This document shows, piece by piece, positions 18,440-29,390 of a stretch of DNA of 56,867 bases. Source of the DNA: Streptomyces aurantiacus (lineage in GTDB: Bacteria; Actinomycetota; Actinomycetes; Streptomycetales; Streptomycetaceae); assembly GCF_001418335.1 (NCBI RefSeq), contig NZ_LIPP01000103.1, positions 1 through 56,867 of the forward strand, written 5' to 3'. Positions within the stretch are counted from its first letter, which is position 1, and each line of letters starts with the position of its first letter. The position numbers and the translations under genes are program-made. The notes beneath the pieces are model-generated. The model had not been told where the DNA came from. It saw nothing but the letters and a program-made list of their open reading frames with translations, and made no database searches.

Positions 18440-19285
18440 TCAGACGCCGCCCGACAGCAGCTCAAGGACCCGGCGGGCCGTGGCCACGTCGCGCGCCGCC
18501 GTGAACGGAAGGGTGTTGCCGCCGGTTATACGGAACGGCTCCTCCGCGAGTGTCAGGTGCACGCCGCCCGCCTCCTCGACGAGCAGGATGCCCGCCGCGT
18601 GGTCCCAGGCGGCCTCCCAGGAGAACGCCGTGGCGTCCAACTCGCCGCGGGCCACGGCGAGATACTCCAGTCCGGCCGAGCCGCAGGGACGCGGGGCGAC
18701 CCCCGCCGTGCGCAGTCCGAGCAGCGCGCGCTTCTGCTCGTCCGTCGTGTAGTACGGGTGCGAGGTGGCCACTTCGAGGTCGCGGCCGGCGGCGGGCGAG
18801 CCGGCCCGCAGGGGTACGCCGTCGAGCAGGGCGCCCCGGCCCCGTACGGCGACGGCGAGTTGGTCACGGACCGGGGCGTACGTCCAGGACGCGAGGACGA
18901 CGCCGCCCTGGGCGAGCGCGACCAGCGTGCAGAAGCCGGGGTCGCCGTGGACGAACTGGCGGGTGCCGTCGACCGGGTCGACGATCCAGACGGGGGCCTC
19001 GCCCTGGAGCGCCTCGTACGTCATCGGGTTGGCGTGGACCGCCTCCTCGCCGACCACGACCGAGCCCGGCAGGAGCTTGCCGAGCACCTCGGTGAGGTAC
19101 TCCTCGGCCTTGCGGTCGGCGTCCGTGACCAGGTCGTGAGGGCCGCTCTTCTCGTCCACCTCGTGCGCCGCGAGCTGCCGGAAGCGCGGCATGATCTCGT
19201 CGGCTGCCGCCGTGCGGACGGCTTCTTCGACGTCGGCGGTGCGGTGTGCGAGAAACTCGTCGATGGTTTCCATGTGTTCGATCAT
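18440..19285 (-). CDS. Inositol monophosphatase family protein
   Basis: A 281-aa metal-dependent sugar phosphatase of the IMPase/FBPase/CysQ superfamily. It shows the paired metal-binding signatures: GEEAV for the first glutamate, WIVDPVDGTRQFVHG (about 120) for the DPxDGT motif, and AWDHAAGILLVEEAGG near the C-terminus for the WDxAAG motif. Substrate may be inositol-1-phosphate, histidinol phosphate or a 3'-phosphoadenosine compound; sequence alone does not decide. Two in-frame ATGs, 19285 and 19273, are possible and neither has a strong ribosome site. It stands alone between a flavoprotein gene and a gamma-glutamyltransferase gene, all on the minus strand with gaps near 90 bp. Confidence 0.9.
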   Translation of the reverse strand: MIEHMETIDEFLAHRTADVEEAVRTAAADEIMPRFRQLAAHEVDEKSGPHDLVTDADRKAEEYLTEVLGKLLPGSVVVGEEAVHANPMTYEALQGEAPVWIVDPVDGTRQFVHGDPGFCTLVALAQGGVVLASWTYAPVRDQLAVAVRGRGALLDGVPLRAGSPAAGRDLEVATSHPYYTTDEQKRALLGLRTAGVAPRPCGSAGLEYLAVARGELDATAFSWEAAWDHAAGILLVEEAGGVHLTLAEEPFRITGGNTLPFTAARDVATARRVLELLSGGV

Positions 19286-19372
19286 GCGTCCATGAGAACA
19301 CGCACCACTGACAATTCCCGCCCGGTGGGTTCATCACGGGTGGAATCGGCATGAACAACGAGTATGCGGAGG

Positions 19373-21280
19373 TCAGCGGCCGACCGCGTACCCCTGCATC
19401 CCGCGCGGATTCGCCGCCGCCGACAGCACACCGGTCCGCGGGTCCCGCGCCACCGCGCACAGCCGCCCCTCGGACCAGGCGTCGCCGACCTGGACGTCGT
19501 GGCCGCGGCGGCGCAGCTCCTCGACGACCCCGAGGTCCGTGCGGGACTCGACGGTCACGCTGCCGGGGAGCATCCCGCGCGGGTAGAAGGAGCCGGGGAA
19601 GCTGTCGTTGTGCCAGTTCGGGGCGTCGATCGCGCCCTGGAGGTCGAGGCCGCCGCGGACCTCCGCGCGCAGGGCGACGGCCAGGAAGAAGTGCAGCTGC
19701 CACTGGTCCTGCTGGTCACCGCCGGGCGTGCCGAACGCCATGACCGGTACGCCGTCCCGCAGCGCGAGCGACGGTGAGAGCGTCGTACGCGGACGGCGGC
19801 CGGGGGTCAGGGAGTTGGGCAGTCCCTCGTCCAGCCAGGCCATCTGGAGGCGGGTGCCGAGCGGGAAGCCCAGCTCGGGCACGACCGGGTTGGACTGCAG
19901 CCAGCCGCCGCTGGGCGTGGCCGCGACCATGTTGCCCCAGCGGTCGACGATGTCCAGGTGGCAGGTGTCGCCCCGGGTGCCGCCGTCCGCCGAGACGTCC
20001 GGCTCGCCGGGCACGGGCGACGTCGGCGGCTTGGCCACGGTCGGCTCGCCCACGCCCGGCGCCGCGAGCGCGTCGGGCCCGCCCTCTCCGGAGGCCACCG
20101 CGCGCGCGTGGCCGCTGAGCAGCGGCGCCCGCCCGCCGGGGCTGCCCGGCCGCAGCTCGTACGAGGCCTTCTCCCCGACCAGGGCCCGGCGTCCGGCGTT
20201 GTACTCCTGGGACAGCAGCTCCGCCAGGGGCACCTCGGCCGCGTCCCCGTACCAGGCCTCCCGGTCGGCCATCGCGAGCTTGCAGCCCTCGACCAGCAGG
20301 TGCACGTACTCGGCGGAGCCGTACCGGGGCAGCTCGGGCGGCAGCAGGGCCAGCTGCTGGAGGAGCACCGGGCCCTGGCTCCAGGGGCCGGCCTTGCACA
20401 GGGTCCAGCCGCGCCAGTCGTAGGTGGCCGGGGCCTCGTAGGACGCGGACCAGGAGGCCAGGTCGGCCGCCGTGAGCGTGCCGGAGTGACGCTCGCCGCT
20501 GGTGTCCAGCGTGGGCCGGGCGGCCTGCCGCACCAGCGCCTCGGCGATGAAGCCCTCGCGCCAGATGCGCCGCGCGGCTTCGATCTCGGCGATACGGCTG
20601 CCGCCGTCCTGGGGTTCGAGCGCGGGGGCGGCGCCGGGCTCCGGAACGGCCCCGGACTCCCCGGCGGCCCCGGCCTCCCGGGTGGCCTCCGCGATCAGCC
20701 GCCGCCAGGTCGCGGCCAGGGCCGGGTTGCGGAACAGTTCGCCCGGCCTCGGGGGCTCCCCGTCCGGCAGGTACACCTCGGCGGACGACGGCCACTCGGT
20801 CGCGAAGAGCTCCCGTACGGTGTCCACGGTCTGGCCGACGCGCTCCACGGGCGCGTGCCCGTCCTCCGCGTACCCGATGGCGTACCGCAGGACGTCCGCC
20901 AGGGACTTCGTGCCGTGGTCGCGCAGCAGCAGCATCCACGCGTCGAAGGCGCCGGGCACGGCGGCGGCGAGGGGCCCGGTGCCGGGCACGAGCTCCAGAC
21001 CGAGTCCCCTGTAGTGGGCGATCGTGGCCCCGCCCGGTGCCACGCCCTGCCCGCACAGCACCCGTACCTCGCCGCCGGCCGGGGCAAGGACGATCGGGAC
21101 CTCTCCGGCGGGCCCGTTGAGGTGCGGCTCGACGACGTGCAGGACGAAACCCGCGGCGACGGCTGCGTCGTACGCGTTGCCGCCGTCCTCCAGCACGGCC
21201 ATCGCCGACTGCGAGGCGAGCCAGTGCGTGGAGGACACCATTCCGAAGGTGCCCTGGAGCGTGGGTCGGGTCGTGAACAC
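19373..21280 (-). CDS. Gamma-glutamyltransferase family protein (cytoplasmic type)
   Basis: A 635-aa Ntn-hydrolase of the gamma-glutamyltranspeptidase family, made as a single chain that normally cuts itself before a threonine. The likely nucleophile is Thr in RGDTCHLDIVDRWGNMVAAT at about residue 447. The N-terminal domain starts GMVSSTHWLASQSAMAVLED and carries the substrate-pocket word NGPAGEVP. No signal peptide is present, in contrast to the secreted GGT at 31538-33364. A low-complexity Ala/Pro/Glu insertion lies around residues 205-230. The substrate may be a gamma-glutamyl amide or an acylated compound rather than glutathione, which Streptomyces lacks. Probably monocistronic. Confidence 0.88.
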   Translation of the reverse strand: MFTTRPTLQGTFGMVSSTHWLASQSAMAVLEDGGNAYDAAVAAGFVLHVVEPHLNGPAGEVPIVLAPAGGEVRVLCGQGVAPGGATIAHYRGLGLELVPGTGPLAAAVPGAFDAWMLLLRDHGTKSLADVLRYAIGYAEDGHAPVERVGQTVDTVRELFATEWPSSAEVYLPDGEPPRPGELFRNPALAATWRRLIAEATREAGAAGESGAVPEPGAAPALEPQDGGSRIAEIEAARRIWREGFIAEALVRQAARPTLDTSGERHSGTLTAADLASWSASYEAPATYDWRGWTLCKAGPWSQGPVLLQQLALLPPELPRYGSAEYVHLLVEGCKLAMADREAWYGDAAEVPLAELLSQEYNAGRRALVGEKASYELRPGSPGGRAPLLSGHARAVASGEGGPDALAAPGVGEPTVAKPPTSPVPGEPDVSADGGTRGDTCHLDIVDRWGNMVAATPSGGWLQSNPVVPELGFPLGTRLQMAWLDEGLPNSLTPGRRPRTTLSPSLALRDGVPVMAFGTPGGDQQDQWQLHFFLAVALRAEVRGGLDLQGAIDAPNWHNDSFPGSFYPRGMLPGSVTVESRTDLGVVEELRRRGHDVQVGDAWSEGRLCAVARDPRTGVLSAAANPRGMQGYAVGR

Positions 21281-21389
21281 GGGGTAACTCCTCGCTGTGA
21301 GCGGGCCTTTGTAGTGTGCCTTTGCGCTGTGCCTTTGTACTGTGATCGGACTGCGATACGGGCGTCCGGCGATGGTACGCAGGCTCCCG

Positions 21390-22085
21390 CTACCGCGGTC
21401 GTGAGGGCTGCGTGGGTTGTGCGGGCTGCCAGGCGGTCGTCCCCAGCACGTTCTTCGGACCGATGTCCAGCGGGTACGGCGGCTCCACGGTCACCGTGTC
21501 GTCGCCCTTCTTCGGCGCGACGCGGAGGTACACACCGTCCGTGTTGTTCATCCGCCAGTACAGCGCCGCGTGAGCGGTCTCGCCGGGGCCGAGGGTGATC
21601 GGGCGGGGGCCGGGGTCCTCCGGTGCCATGGACACCTTGTCCGTGCCCGGGACCGTCCGTACGCCGGGGAAGGGGTCGCCCGATCCGTCCAGGACGGTGA
21701 CGGCCGGATAGCCGTTCAACTCGTACGGGCGGTCACCGCAGTTGGTGACGTCGAGGCCCATGGCGCGCAGCCCCATCGCCGCGTCGCCCCGGTCGGCCTG
21801 GAAGCGCAGGCCGGACTTCGGGCAGTCCTCGGTCTGCCGGCCGGGGACGTCCGGAGACGGCTCGGGGAGCGAGAGATCGGGCCGAGGAGGGGCCGAGGAC
21901 GGCACCACCACCGCCGGGCTGGGCGACGGGGCGGGCGTGCGTTCGGGGTTGCTCTCCCGGTCCAGTTCGGCGGAGAGCCCGCACCCGCTCGCTCCCAGGG
22001 CCAACAGGCAGACGAGGGCGGCGCTGTGGAACACGCGCGGGCGGCGCGCGCTCGGGCGGTACGGTCTCGGGCGTATCGCGATCAC
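21390..22085 (-). CDS. DUF4232 lipoprotein
   Basis: A 231-aa exported lipoprotein: long basic N-region, hydrophobic core ALVCLLALGASGC with lipobox cysteine at about residue 35, then a proline/serine linker (PAPSPSPAVVVPSSAPPRPD) and a C-terminal DUF4232 domain starting at CPKSGLRFQ with a second cysteine in DVTNCGDRPYELNGYP. DUF4232 domains are beta-sandwiches found on many Streptomyces surface lipoproteins; function unknown. Divergent from the secreted protein at 22192, with about 106 bp for both promoters. Confidence 0.83.
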   Translation of the reverse strand: MIAIRPRPYRPSARRPRVFHSAALVCLLALGASGCGLSAELDRESNPERTPAPSPSPAVVVPSSAPPRPDLSLPEPSPDVPGRQTEDCPKSGLRFQADRGDAAMGLRAMGLDVTNCGDRPYELNGYPAVTVLDGSGDPFPGVRTVPGTDKVSMAPEDPGPRPITLGPGETAHAALYWRMNNTDGVYLRVAPKKGDDTVTVEPPYPLDIGPKNVLGTTAWQPAQPTQPSRPR

Positions 22086-22191
22086 CTGCCGATCATCACA
22101 CGGGACTTCGCCCCTGTGACCCCGCGGGCCTCTGCCCCTGTGACCGCGCGGCCACGGAGCGAGTTCTCACTACCTCCCTACAGCCACTCAT

Positions 22192-22908
22192 GTGACACTG
22201 TCGTCCCGTCCGCCGTGCGGACCCCTCCGCACCGTCCCCCACGAAATGTGCGCCGTGCGATCTCTTCCTCTCGCTCTCACCGCGCGTCTGGCGCCGGTCG
22301 TCGTGCTCGCCACGGCGGGCTGGGCGCTGTCGTCCGGGCCGCTCTCCGCCGCTCCGGCCACGGAGAAGAAGGCCGCCCCCGACGGCGGGACATCACCGTC
22401 GGCACCTGCGGCCTCCGCCGCGGTCCGTACCTATCGGGACTCTCCCGCGCCCTGCGAGGGCGTGACGAAGAAGACGGTGACCTCGCTGGTGCCCGGCGCC
22501 AAGACCGCCGGAAAGGAGATCCCCTCGACCGACGAGTCGCTGCGCCGCACCTGTTCCTGGAACGCGCTCAAGGGGTTCGACTACCGCTGGCTGGACATCT
22601 CGTACGAGCTCAAGAAGTCCGACGAGTCCGCCCTGGCCGCCTACAAGCAGCGCACGACGGAGAAGAGCGGCGGCGGCAAGGTCCCGGGTCTCGGGGACGA
22701 GGCCTACTCGGTGGTGAACCTGACCACCGACGACAAGCAGCAGACACGCGAGGGCATGGTGATCGTCCACGCGTCCAACGCCCTGGTGGTCGTCACGTAC
22801 AACGGCAGTGACTTCGAGTCCAAGAAGGCACCGAGTACGGACGAGATCAACAAGGGCGCCATCAAGGCCGCCAAGGAGGGGATGGCCGCGCTGGAGGCCG
22901 CCCAGTAG
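22192..22908 (+). CDS. Exported DUF3558-like protein
   Basis: A 238-aa reading, of which the first 25 or so residues may be untranslated. The signal peptide appears to be ALTARLAPVVVLATAGWAL, preceded by a possible alternative start at 22246 (MCAVRSLPLAL). The mature part begins with a low-complexity Ala/Ser/Pro/Lys linker, then a globular domain with a cysteine pair (PAPCEGVTKKTV and RRTCSWNAL), DYRWLDISYEL and GLGDEAYSVV. This cysteine-plus-GLGDEA pattern is what DUF3558-type Streptomyces surface proteins show. Function unknown. It converges on the NCS1 permease gene, with 32 bp between stops. Confidence 0.7.
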   Translation: MTLSSRPPCGPLRTVPHEMCAVRSLPLALTARLAPVVVLATAGWALSSGPLSAAPATEKKAAPDGGTSPSAPAASAAVRTYRDSPAPCEGVTKKTVTSLVPGAKTAGKEIPSTDESLRRTCSWNALKGFDYRWLDISYELKKSDESALAAYKQRTTEKSGGGKVPGLGDEAYSVVNLTTDDKQQTREGMVIVHASNALVVVTYNGSDFESKKAPSTDEINKGAIKAAKEGMAALEAAQ

Positions 22909-22940
22909 GGGCGGTTCCCGGCGCGGCCGGCCACCCCACG

Positions 22941-24503
<1,563 letters not shown>

Positions 24504-24591
24504 GGGCAGGCCAATCGATGAGGGGACGGGAAAGGCCGTGCGGGCGGCGCGGTCCCCTTCCCGGGGAGGTGGGAAGGGGACGACCTGGAGA

Positions 24592-24614
24592 CCGCCGTCA
24601 ACGGTTGACGGCGG
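24592..24614. promoter_or_regulatory. Perfect 23-bp palindrome between LLM gene and permease
   Basis: CCGCCGTCAAC, one central G, then GTTGACGGCGG: an 11-bp perfect inverted repeat spanning the stop codon of the LLM gene. A one-base loop makes a poor hairpin, so a dimeric repressor site in front of the permease is as likely as a terminator. Confidence 0.5.
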
Positions 24615-25617
24615 GGATGACCGTTGATCCGTACGCCTCGATGACCGCCTCCTGAGCGTCATGCATGTCGTACAGGGCGAACTGGTCGACGCCCAGCTCG
24701 CGCAGGGCGTTCAGCTTCGCGATGTGCTGCTCGGCCGTGCCGATCAGGCAGAACCGGTCGACGATCTCGTCGGGTACGAACCGGGTGTCGGGGTTTCCGC
24801 TGCGCCCGTGGTGGGAGTAGTCGTAGCCCTCGCGGGACTTGATGTAGTCGGTGAGTTCGTCGGGCACCGCGGCGGAGTGTTCGCCGTACTTGGAGACGAG
24901 GTCGGCGACGTGGTTGCCGACCATCCCGCCGAACCAGCGGCACTGCTCACGCGCGTGGGCGAGCGCCTCGGGCGAGTCGTCCTCGGTGACGTACGCGGGC
25001 GCGGCCACACAGATCGTGACGTCGGCCGGGTCGCGTCCGGCCTCGGCCGCCGCGGTCCGCACCGCCTTGACCATGTACTCGGTGAGATACGGGTCGGCGA
25101 GCTGGAGGATGAAGCCGTCGGCCTCCTCGCCGGTCATCTTCAGGGCCTTGGGGCCGTACGCGGCCATCCAGACGGGGAGTTGGGCGCCGGGCCCGATCCA
25201 CGGGAACCTGATCACCGTGCCGCCGAGGTCGGCCTCGTCGCCGCTCCCCAGCGCCCGGATGACCTTCATGGCCTCGCTGATCCGCGCGAGGGTGTTGGGC
25301 TTGCGGCCGGCCACGCGCATCGCCGAGTCGCCGCGGCCGATGCCGCAGACCGTGCGGTTGCCGAACATGTCGTTGAGCGTGGCGAAGGTCGAGGCGGTGA
25401 CCTCCCAGGTGCGGGTGCCCGGGTTCGTCACCATCGGGCCGACCTTCAGCTTCGTGGTGTTGGCGAGGATCTGGCTGTAGATCACGAACGGCTCCTGCCA
25501 GAGCACGGCGGAGTCGAAGGTCCAGCCGTACGTGAAGCCGTTGCGCTCGGCCCGCTTCATCAGGCTGATGACACGGGAGGCAGGGGGGTCGGTCTGCAGG
25601 ACGAGTCCGAAGTCCAT
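24598..25617 (-). CDS. LLM-class F420-dependent oxidoreductase (TIGR03842-like)
   Basis: A 339-aa luciferase-like (bacterial luciferase/LLM) TIM-barrel enzyme that should use coenzyme F420 or flavin. Start at 25617 (MDFGLVLQTDPP) is fixed by GAGGAG 8 bases upstream. Typical features: ERNGFTYGWTFDS early, VGPMVTNPGTR, the RTVCGIGRGDSAMR loop, PVWMAAYGPKAL and a C-terminal CLIGTAEQHIAKL. It lies inside the pyrimidine/hydantoin operon, 71 bp after the hydantoinase gene. No dihydropyrimidine dehydrogenase is present, so this enzyme could perform or reverse the ring-reduction step; that is inference from position only. Confidence 0.87.
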   Translation of the reverse strand: MDFGLVLQTDPPASRVISLMKRAERNGFTYGWTFDSAVLWQEPFVIYSQILANTTKLKVGPMVTNPGTRTWEVTASTFATLNDMFGNRTVCGIGRGDSAMRVAGRKPNTLARISEAMKVIRALGSGDEADLGGTVIRFPWIGPGAQLPVWMAAYGPKALKMTGEEADGFILQLADPYLTEYMVKAVRTAAAEAGRDPADVTICVAAPAYVTEDDSPEALAHAREQCRWFGGMVGNHVADLVSKYGEHSAAVPDELTDYIKSREGYDYSHHGRSGNPDTRFVPDEIVDRFCLIGTAEQHIAKLNALRELGVDQFALYDMHDAQEAVIEAYGSTVIPAVNR

Positions 25618-25688
25618 CGGCACCACTCCTCATTCGGATTCGGGCGGCCTCAGTCTCAGTTCGCGCCCGGTTCGCTCTCAGTTCGCGC

Positions 25689-27080
25689 TCAGTTCGTGTA
25701 CTGGCAGATGCCCCGCGGCAGGTAGACCCCGTGCCCGGCCTTCCCCACGTACGCACGGTTGTCGATCACGGGAACCCCGCGCGACAGGACGGTCTCGACC
25801 CGCCCCACCACGCGCTTGCCCTCGTACGCCGAGTAGTCGACGTTCATGTGATGCGTCTCGGCGGACATGATCTGCTCGGCGTCGGGGTCGTAGATGACGA
25901 TGTCGGCGTCCGCACCCGGCGCGATCGTGCCCTTCTTCGGATACAGGCCGAACATACGGGCAGGGGCGGCGCAGGCGATCTCGATCCACCGGCGGCGGCT
26001 GATGTGCCCGTCGACGACGGCCTGGTGGAGCAGGTCCATGCGGGTCTCGACACCCGGCATGCCGTTGGGGATCTTCGAGAAGTCTCCCCGGCCCATCTCC
26101 TTCTGCCCCTTGAAGCAGAACGGGCAGTGGTCCGTGGACACCACCTGCAGATCGTTCGTCCGCAGCCCGCGCCAGAGAGCCTCCTGGTGCTCCTTCGGGC
26201 GCAGCGGGGTGGAGCAGACGTACTTGGCGCCTTCGAAGTCGGGCTCGGCGAGGTTGTCGGTCGACAGGAAGAGGTACTGCGGACAGGTCTCGCCGAACAC
26301 GGGCAGCCCCTCGTCCCGCGCTCTCGCCAGTTCCGCGACAGCCTCCTGGGCCGACACGTGCACGACGTAGAGGGGGGAACCCGCCACCTGGCTCAGCTTG
26401 ATCACGCGATGCGTCGCCTCCGCTTCGAGGAGCGCCTTGCGGACTTCGCCGTGATGACGCGGGTCCCGCTCACCGCGTGCCAGTGCCTGCTCCACGAGCA
26501 CGTCGATCGCAAGACCGTTCTCCGCGTGCGTCATCACAAGACCGCCGTTGGCACCGGCACGCTGCATGGCGCGGAGGATCTGGCCGTCGTCGGAGAGGAA
26601 GACCCCCGGGTACGCGGTGAAGAGTTTGAACGAGGTGACGCCGGCCGAGACGAGTCCGTCCATCTCCCTGAGCGACGACTCGTTCACATCGGACATGATC
26701 ATGTGGAACGCGTAGTCGATCGCGCACTGCCCGTCCGCCTTTTCGTGCCACGCGTCGAGCCCTTCGCCGAGAGATCCGCCCTTGGACTGGATCGCGAAGT
26801 CGATGATCGTGGTCGTGCCGCCCCAGGCGGCGGCCCGGGTACCGGTCTCGAAGGTGTCGGAGGCGAAGGTGCCGCCGAACGGCATCTCCATGTGCGTGTG
26901 GCCGTCGACCCCGCCCGGAATCACGTATTTCCCGGTGGCGTCGATGACGTGGTCGGCCTGCCACCCATGGCTGTCATGGGTGGCCATGGCCACGACGCGG
27001 CCACCGTCGACGAGCACGTCGACGTGGAGTTCGTCGGAGGCCGTGATCACCAGTCCGCCGGTGATGAGCGTGCGTGCCAT
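25689..27080 (-). CDS. hydA: Dihydropyrimidinase (D-hydantoinase)
   Basis: A 463-aa cyclic amidohydrolase opening dihydrouracil/dihydrothymine (or 5-substituted hydantoins) to N-carbamoyl amino acids. Metal and catalytic features: VIPGGVDGHTHMEMPFGG (two His), the carboxylated lysine in TSFKLFTAYPGVF, His in VMTHAENG and LYVVHVSAQE, and Asp in VVSTDHCPFCF. Length is standard. GGAGCAG precedes the ATG. It lies between the aminotransferase and LLM genes on the minus strand. Within the operon it would perform the second step of reductive pyrimidine catabolism, handing its product to the amidase encoded first in the operon. Confidence 0.94.
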   Translation of the reverse strand: MARTLITGGLVITASDELHVDVLVDGGRVVAMATHDSHGWQADHVIDATGKYVIPGGVDGHTHMEMPFGGTFASDTFETGTRAAAWGGTTTIIDFAIQSKGGSLGEGLDAWHEKADGQCAIDYAFHMIMSDVNESSLREMDGLVSAGVTSFKLFTAYPGVFLSDDGQILRAMQRAGANGGLVMTHAENGLAIDVLVEQALARGERDPRHHGEVRKALLEAEATHRVIKLSQVAGSPLYVVHVSAQEAVAELARARDEGLPVFGETCPQYLFLSTDNLAEPDFEGAKYVCSTPLRPKEHQEALWRGLRTNDLQVVSTDHCPFCFKGQKEMGRGDFSKIPNGMPGVETRMDLLHQAVVDGHISRRRWIEIACAAPARMFGLYPKKGTIAPGADADIVIYDPDAEQIMSAETHHMNVDYSAYEGKRVVGRVETVLSRGVPVIDNRAYVGKAGHGVYLPRGICQYTN

Positions 27081-27184
27081 GGCTTCTGCTCCATTCGCGT
27101 CAGTCGTACTGCGACCGTGCTCGGCCCTCTCCCGTCAGGCCTCTCCCGTTCCCAGGCCTCTCCCGTCGGGCCTTCGCGCCCGGC

Positions 27185-28519
27185 TCACCCGCCCTGCCGC
27201 AGGCCCCTCCGCAGAGCGCGCTCCAGCATCGCGGCGCCCTCCTCGGCCTCCGCGGCGGTGAGCGACAGGGGCGGGGCGATGCGCAGGACGCTGGTGCTGT
27301 GGCCGCCGCCCTTGCCGATCAGCAGGCCTTCCTCGCGGGCCGCTTCGAGCACGGCGGCGGCCGCGTCCGAGTCGGCCAGGTCGGTGCCGGGCTGCACGAG
27401 TTCGACGCCGACCATGAGCCCGCGGCCCCGCACCTCCCGTACGCCCGGGAGCTGCGCGGCGACGGCCCGCAGCCGCTCGATGAGCGGTCCGCCGACCCGG
27501 CGGGCGTTGCCCTGGAGGTCGTGTTCCAGGAGGTACGTGAGGTTGGCGAGGCCCGCGGCCATCGTGACCTGGGTGCCGCCGAAGGTCGAGATGGAGTTGG
27601 AGTCCAGGCAGTTCATGATCTCGGCGCGGGCGACGACCCCGCCGATGGACATGCCGTTGCCGATGCCCTTGGCGAAGGTGAGGATGTCCGGCGGGCCGTT
27701 CTGAGCGTGCGCCTGCCAGCCCCAGAAGTGGTCGCCGGTCCTGCCCCAGCCGGTCTGCACCTCGTCGGCGATCCACAGGATGCCGCGCTCCTGGAGGACC
27801 TCGCGGAAGGCCGCGTACAGGCCGTCCGGCGGTGAGGTGAAGCCGCCGACGCCCTGGACGGGTTCGGCGATCAGGGCCGCGGGCGCGCGCACATGGCCGA
27901 GCAGGTCCTCCAGGTCGGCGACACAGGCAGCGATGAACTCGGCGTCGTCGAGATGGGCGTACGGGCCGCGGGTGCGGACGCCGCCGTGCACGTACAGCGT
28001 CTGGAGGGGTGACAGGCTCGTCGGCGACCAGCCCTTGTTGCCGGTGATGCCGACCGAGCTGAACGAGCGGCCGTGGTAGCTGTTGCGCATCGCCAGGATC
28101 TGGTTGCTGCGGCGGTACGCGGTGGCCAGGAGCAGCGCGGTGTCGTTGGCCTCGGTGCCCGAGGTCGTGAAGAACACGCGCGCGTCCGGGATGCCCGACA
28201 ACGCGGCGATCCGCTCGGCCAGGTCGACCATCGGCCGGTTGAGGTAGAGCGTGGAGGAGTGGTTGATCCGGCCGGCCTGCTCGCTGACGGCCTTCGTCAC
28301 CTCGGGCAGGGCGTGCGCGGTCATCGTGGTGAGGATGCCGCCGAAGAAGTCGAGGTACTTGTTGCCGTCGGCGTCCCAGACGTGGCGGCCCTCGCCGTGG
28401 GTGAGCTCCAGGGGGTCGGCGTAGTAGAGGGCGAGCCAGTCGGGCAGGACGGCCTGGTGGCGCCCGCGCAACCCCTTCTCCGGGCCTCCGGACGGACCGC
28501 GGGGAACGTCTGTCGTCAC
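27185..28519 (-). CDS. Class III aminotransferase (beta-alanine/AGXT2-like)
   Basis: A 444-aa PLP enzyme of the acetylornithine/omega-amino-acid aminotransferase class. Landmarks: HVWDADGNKYLDFFGGI, INHSSTLYLNRPM, VFFTTSGTEANDTALLLA for phosphate binding, NSYHGRSFSSVG, LIAEPVQGVGGF, WIADEVQTGWGRTG with the PLP-ring Asp, and DILTFAKGIGNGM with the Schiff-base lysine. By context it most likely moves the amino group of beta-alanine or 3-aminoisobutyrate onto pyruvate or glyoxylate. It starts at GTG 28519, overlapping the amidase stop by GTGA, so the two are translationally coupled. Longer upstream readings are antisense artefacts. Confidence 0.92.
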   Translation of the reverse strand: MTTDVPRGPSGGPEKGLRGRHQAVLPDWLALYYADPLELTHGEGRHVWDADGNKYLDFFGGILTTMTAHALPEVTKAVSEQAGRINHSSTLYLNRPMVDLAERIAALSGIPDARVFFTTSGTEANDTALLLATAYRRSNQILAMRNSYHGRSFSSVGITGNKGWSPTSLSPLQTLYVHGGVRTRGPYAHLDDAEFIAACVADLEDLLGHVRAPAALIAEPVQGVGGFTSPPDGLYAAFREVLQERGILWIADEVQTGWGRTGDHFWGWQAHAQNGPPDILTFAKGIGNGMSIGGVVARAEIMNCLDSNSISTFGGTQVTMAAGLANLTYLLEHDLQGNARRVGGPLIERLRAVAAQLPGVREVRGRGLMVGVELVQPGTDLADSDAAAAVLEAAREEGLLIGKGGGHSTSVLRIAPPLSLTAAEAEEGAAMLERALRRGLRQGG

Positions 28520-29358
28520 GGCTGCACCAGTCCTTCGTACGCGTCGGGGCGGCGGTCCCGGTAGAAGGCCCACTGCTGGCGGACCTCGTCGATCAGGTCG
28601 AAGTCGAGGTCGCGGACGACGAGTTCCTCGCCCTTGTCGCTCGCCGGCTCGCCGACGAACTGGCCTCGCGGGTCGACGAAGTACGACGTCCCGTAGAAGT
28701 CGTTGTCCCCGTACTCCTCCTGGCCGACCCGGTTGATCGCGGCGACGAAGTACTCGTTGGCGACGGCGGCGGCCGGCTGCTCCAGCTGCCACAGGTGGGC
28801 GGAGAGGCCCCGGGAGGTCGCCGACGGGTTGTAGACGAGCTGTGCGCCGTTCAGGCCGAGCTGGCGCCAGCCCTCCGGGAAGTGGCGGTCGTAGCAGATG
28901 TAGACGCCGACCTTGCCGACCGCGGTGTCGAAGACCGGCCAGCCGAGGTTGCCCGGTTTGAAGTAGTACTTCTCCCAGAAGCCCTTGACCTGGGGGATGT
29001 GATGCTTGCGGTACTTGCCGAGGTAGGTGCCGTCGGCGTCGATGACCGCGGCGGTGTTGAAGTAGAAGCCGGACTGCTCGACCTCGAACACGGGGACCAC
29101 GACGACCATGCCGGTCTCGCGTGCGATCTCCCGCATCCGGGTGACGGTCGGGCCGTCCGGTACGGGTTCCGCCCAGCGGTAGTGCTCGGGCTCCTGGACC
29201 TGGCAGAAATAGGGGGCGTTGAAGACTTCCTGGAATCCGATGATCTTCGCGCCCTGACGGGCCGCCTCGCGGGCGTGCTCCTCGTGCTTGGCGACCATGG
29301 ATGCGGTGTCGCCGGTCCAGGTGGCCTGGACCAGAGCGGCGCGTACGACATTGGCCAT
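28516..29358 (-). CDS. N-carbamoyl-beta-alanine amidohydrolase (nitrilase superfamily)
   Basis: A 280-aa carbon-nitrogen hydrolase matching beta-ureidopropionases. The Glu-Lys-Cys triad is visible: Glu in IIGFQEVFNAPYF, Lys in YLGKYRKHHIPQV, Cys in VYICYDRHFPEGWRQ. It would convert N-carbamoyl-beta-alanine to beta-alanine, CO2 and ammonia, the third step of the reductive pyrimidine route. It is the first gene of the five-gene operon, with the promoter region and a probable operator just upstream (29359-29417). Some homologues act instead on D-carbamoyl amino acids, so hydantoin breakdown is the main alternative. Confidence 0.92.
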   Translation of the reverse strand: MANVVRAALVQATWTGDTASMVAKHEEHAREAARQGAKIIGFQEVFNAPYFCQVQEPEHYRWAEPVPDGPTVTRMREIARETGMVVVVPVFEVEQSGFYFNTAAVIDADGTYLGKYRKHHIPQVKGFWEKYYFKPGNLGWPVFDTAVGKVGVYICYDRHFPEGWRQLGLNGAQLVYNPSATSRGLSAHLWQLEQPAAAVANEYFVAAINRVGQEEYGDNDFYGTSYFVDPRGQFVGEPASDKGEELVVRDLDFDLIDEVRQQWAFYRDRRPDAYEGLVQP

Positions 29359-29390
29359 GAGCTGCTCCTTCGACGTGACGTCAGAGAGCT

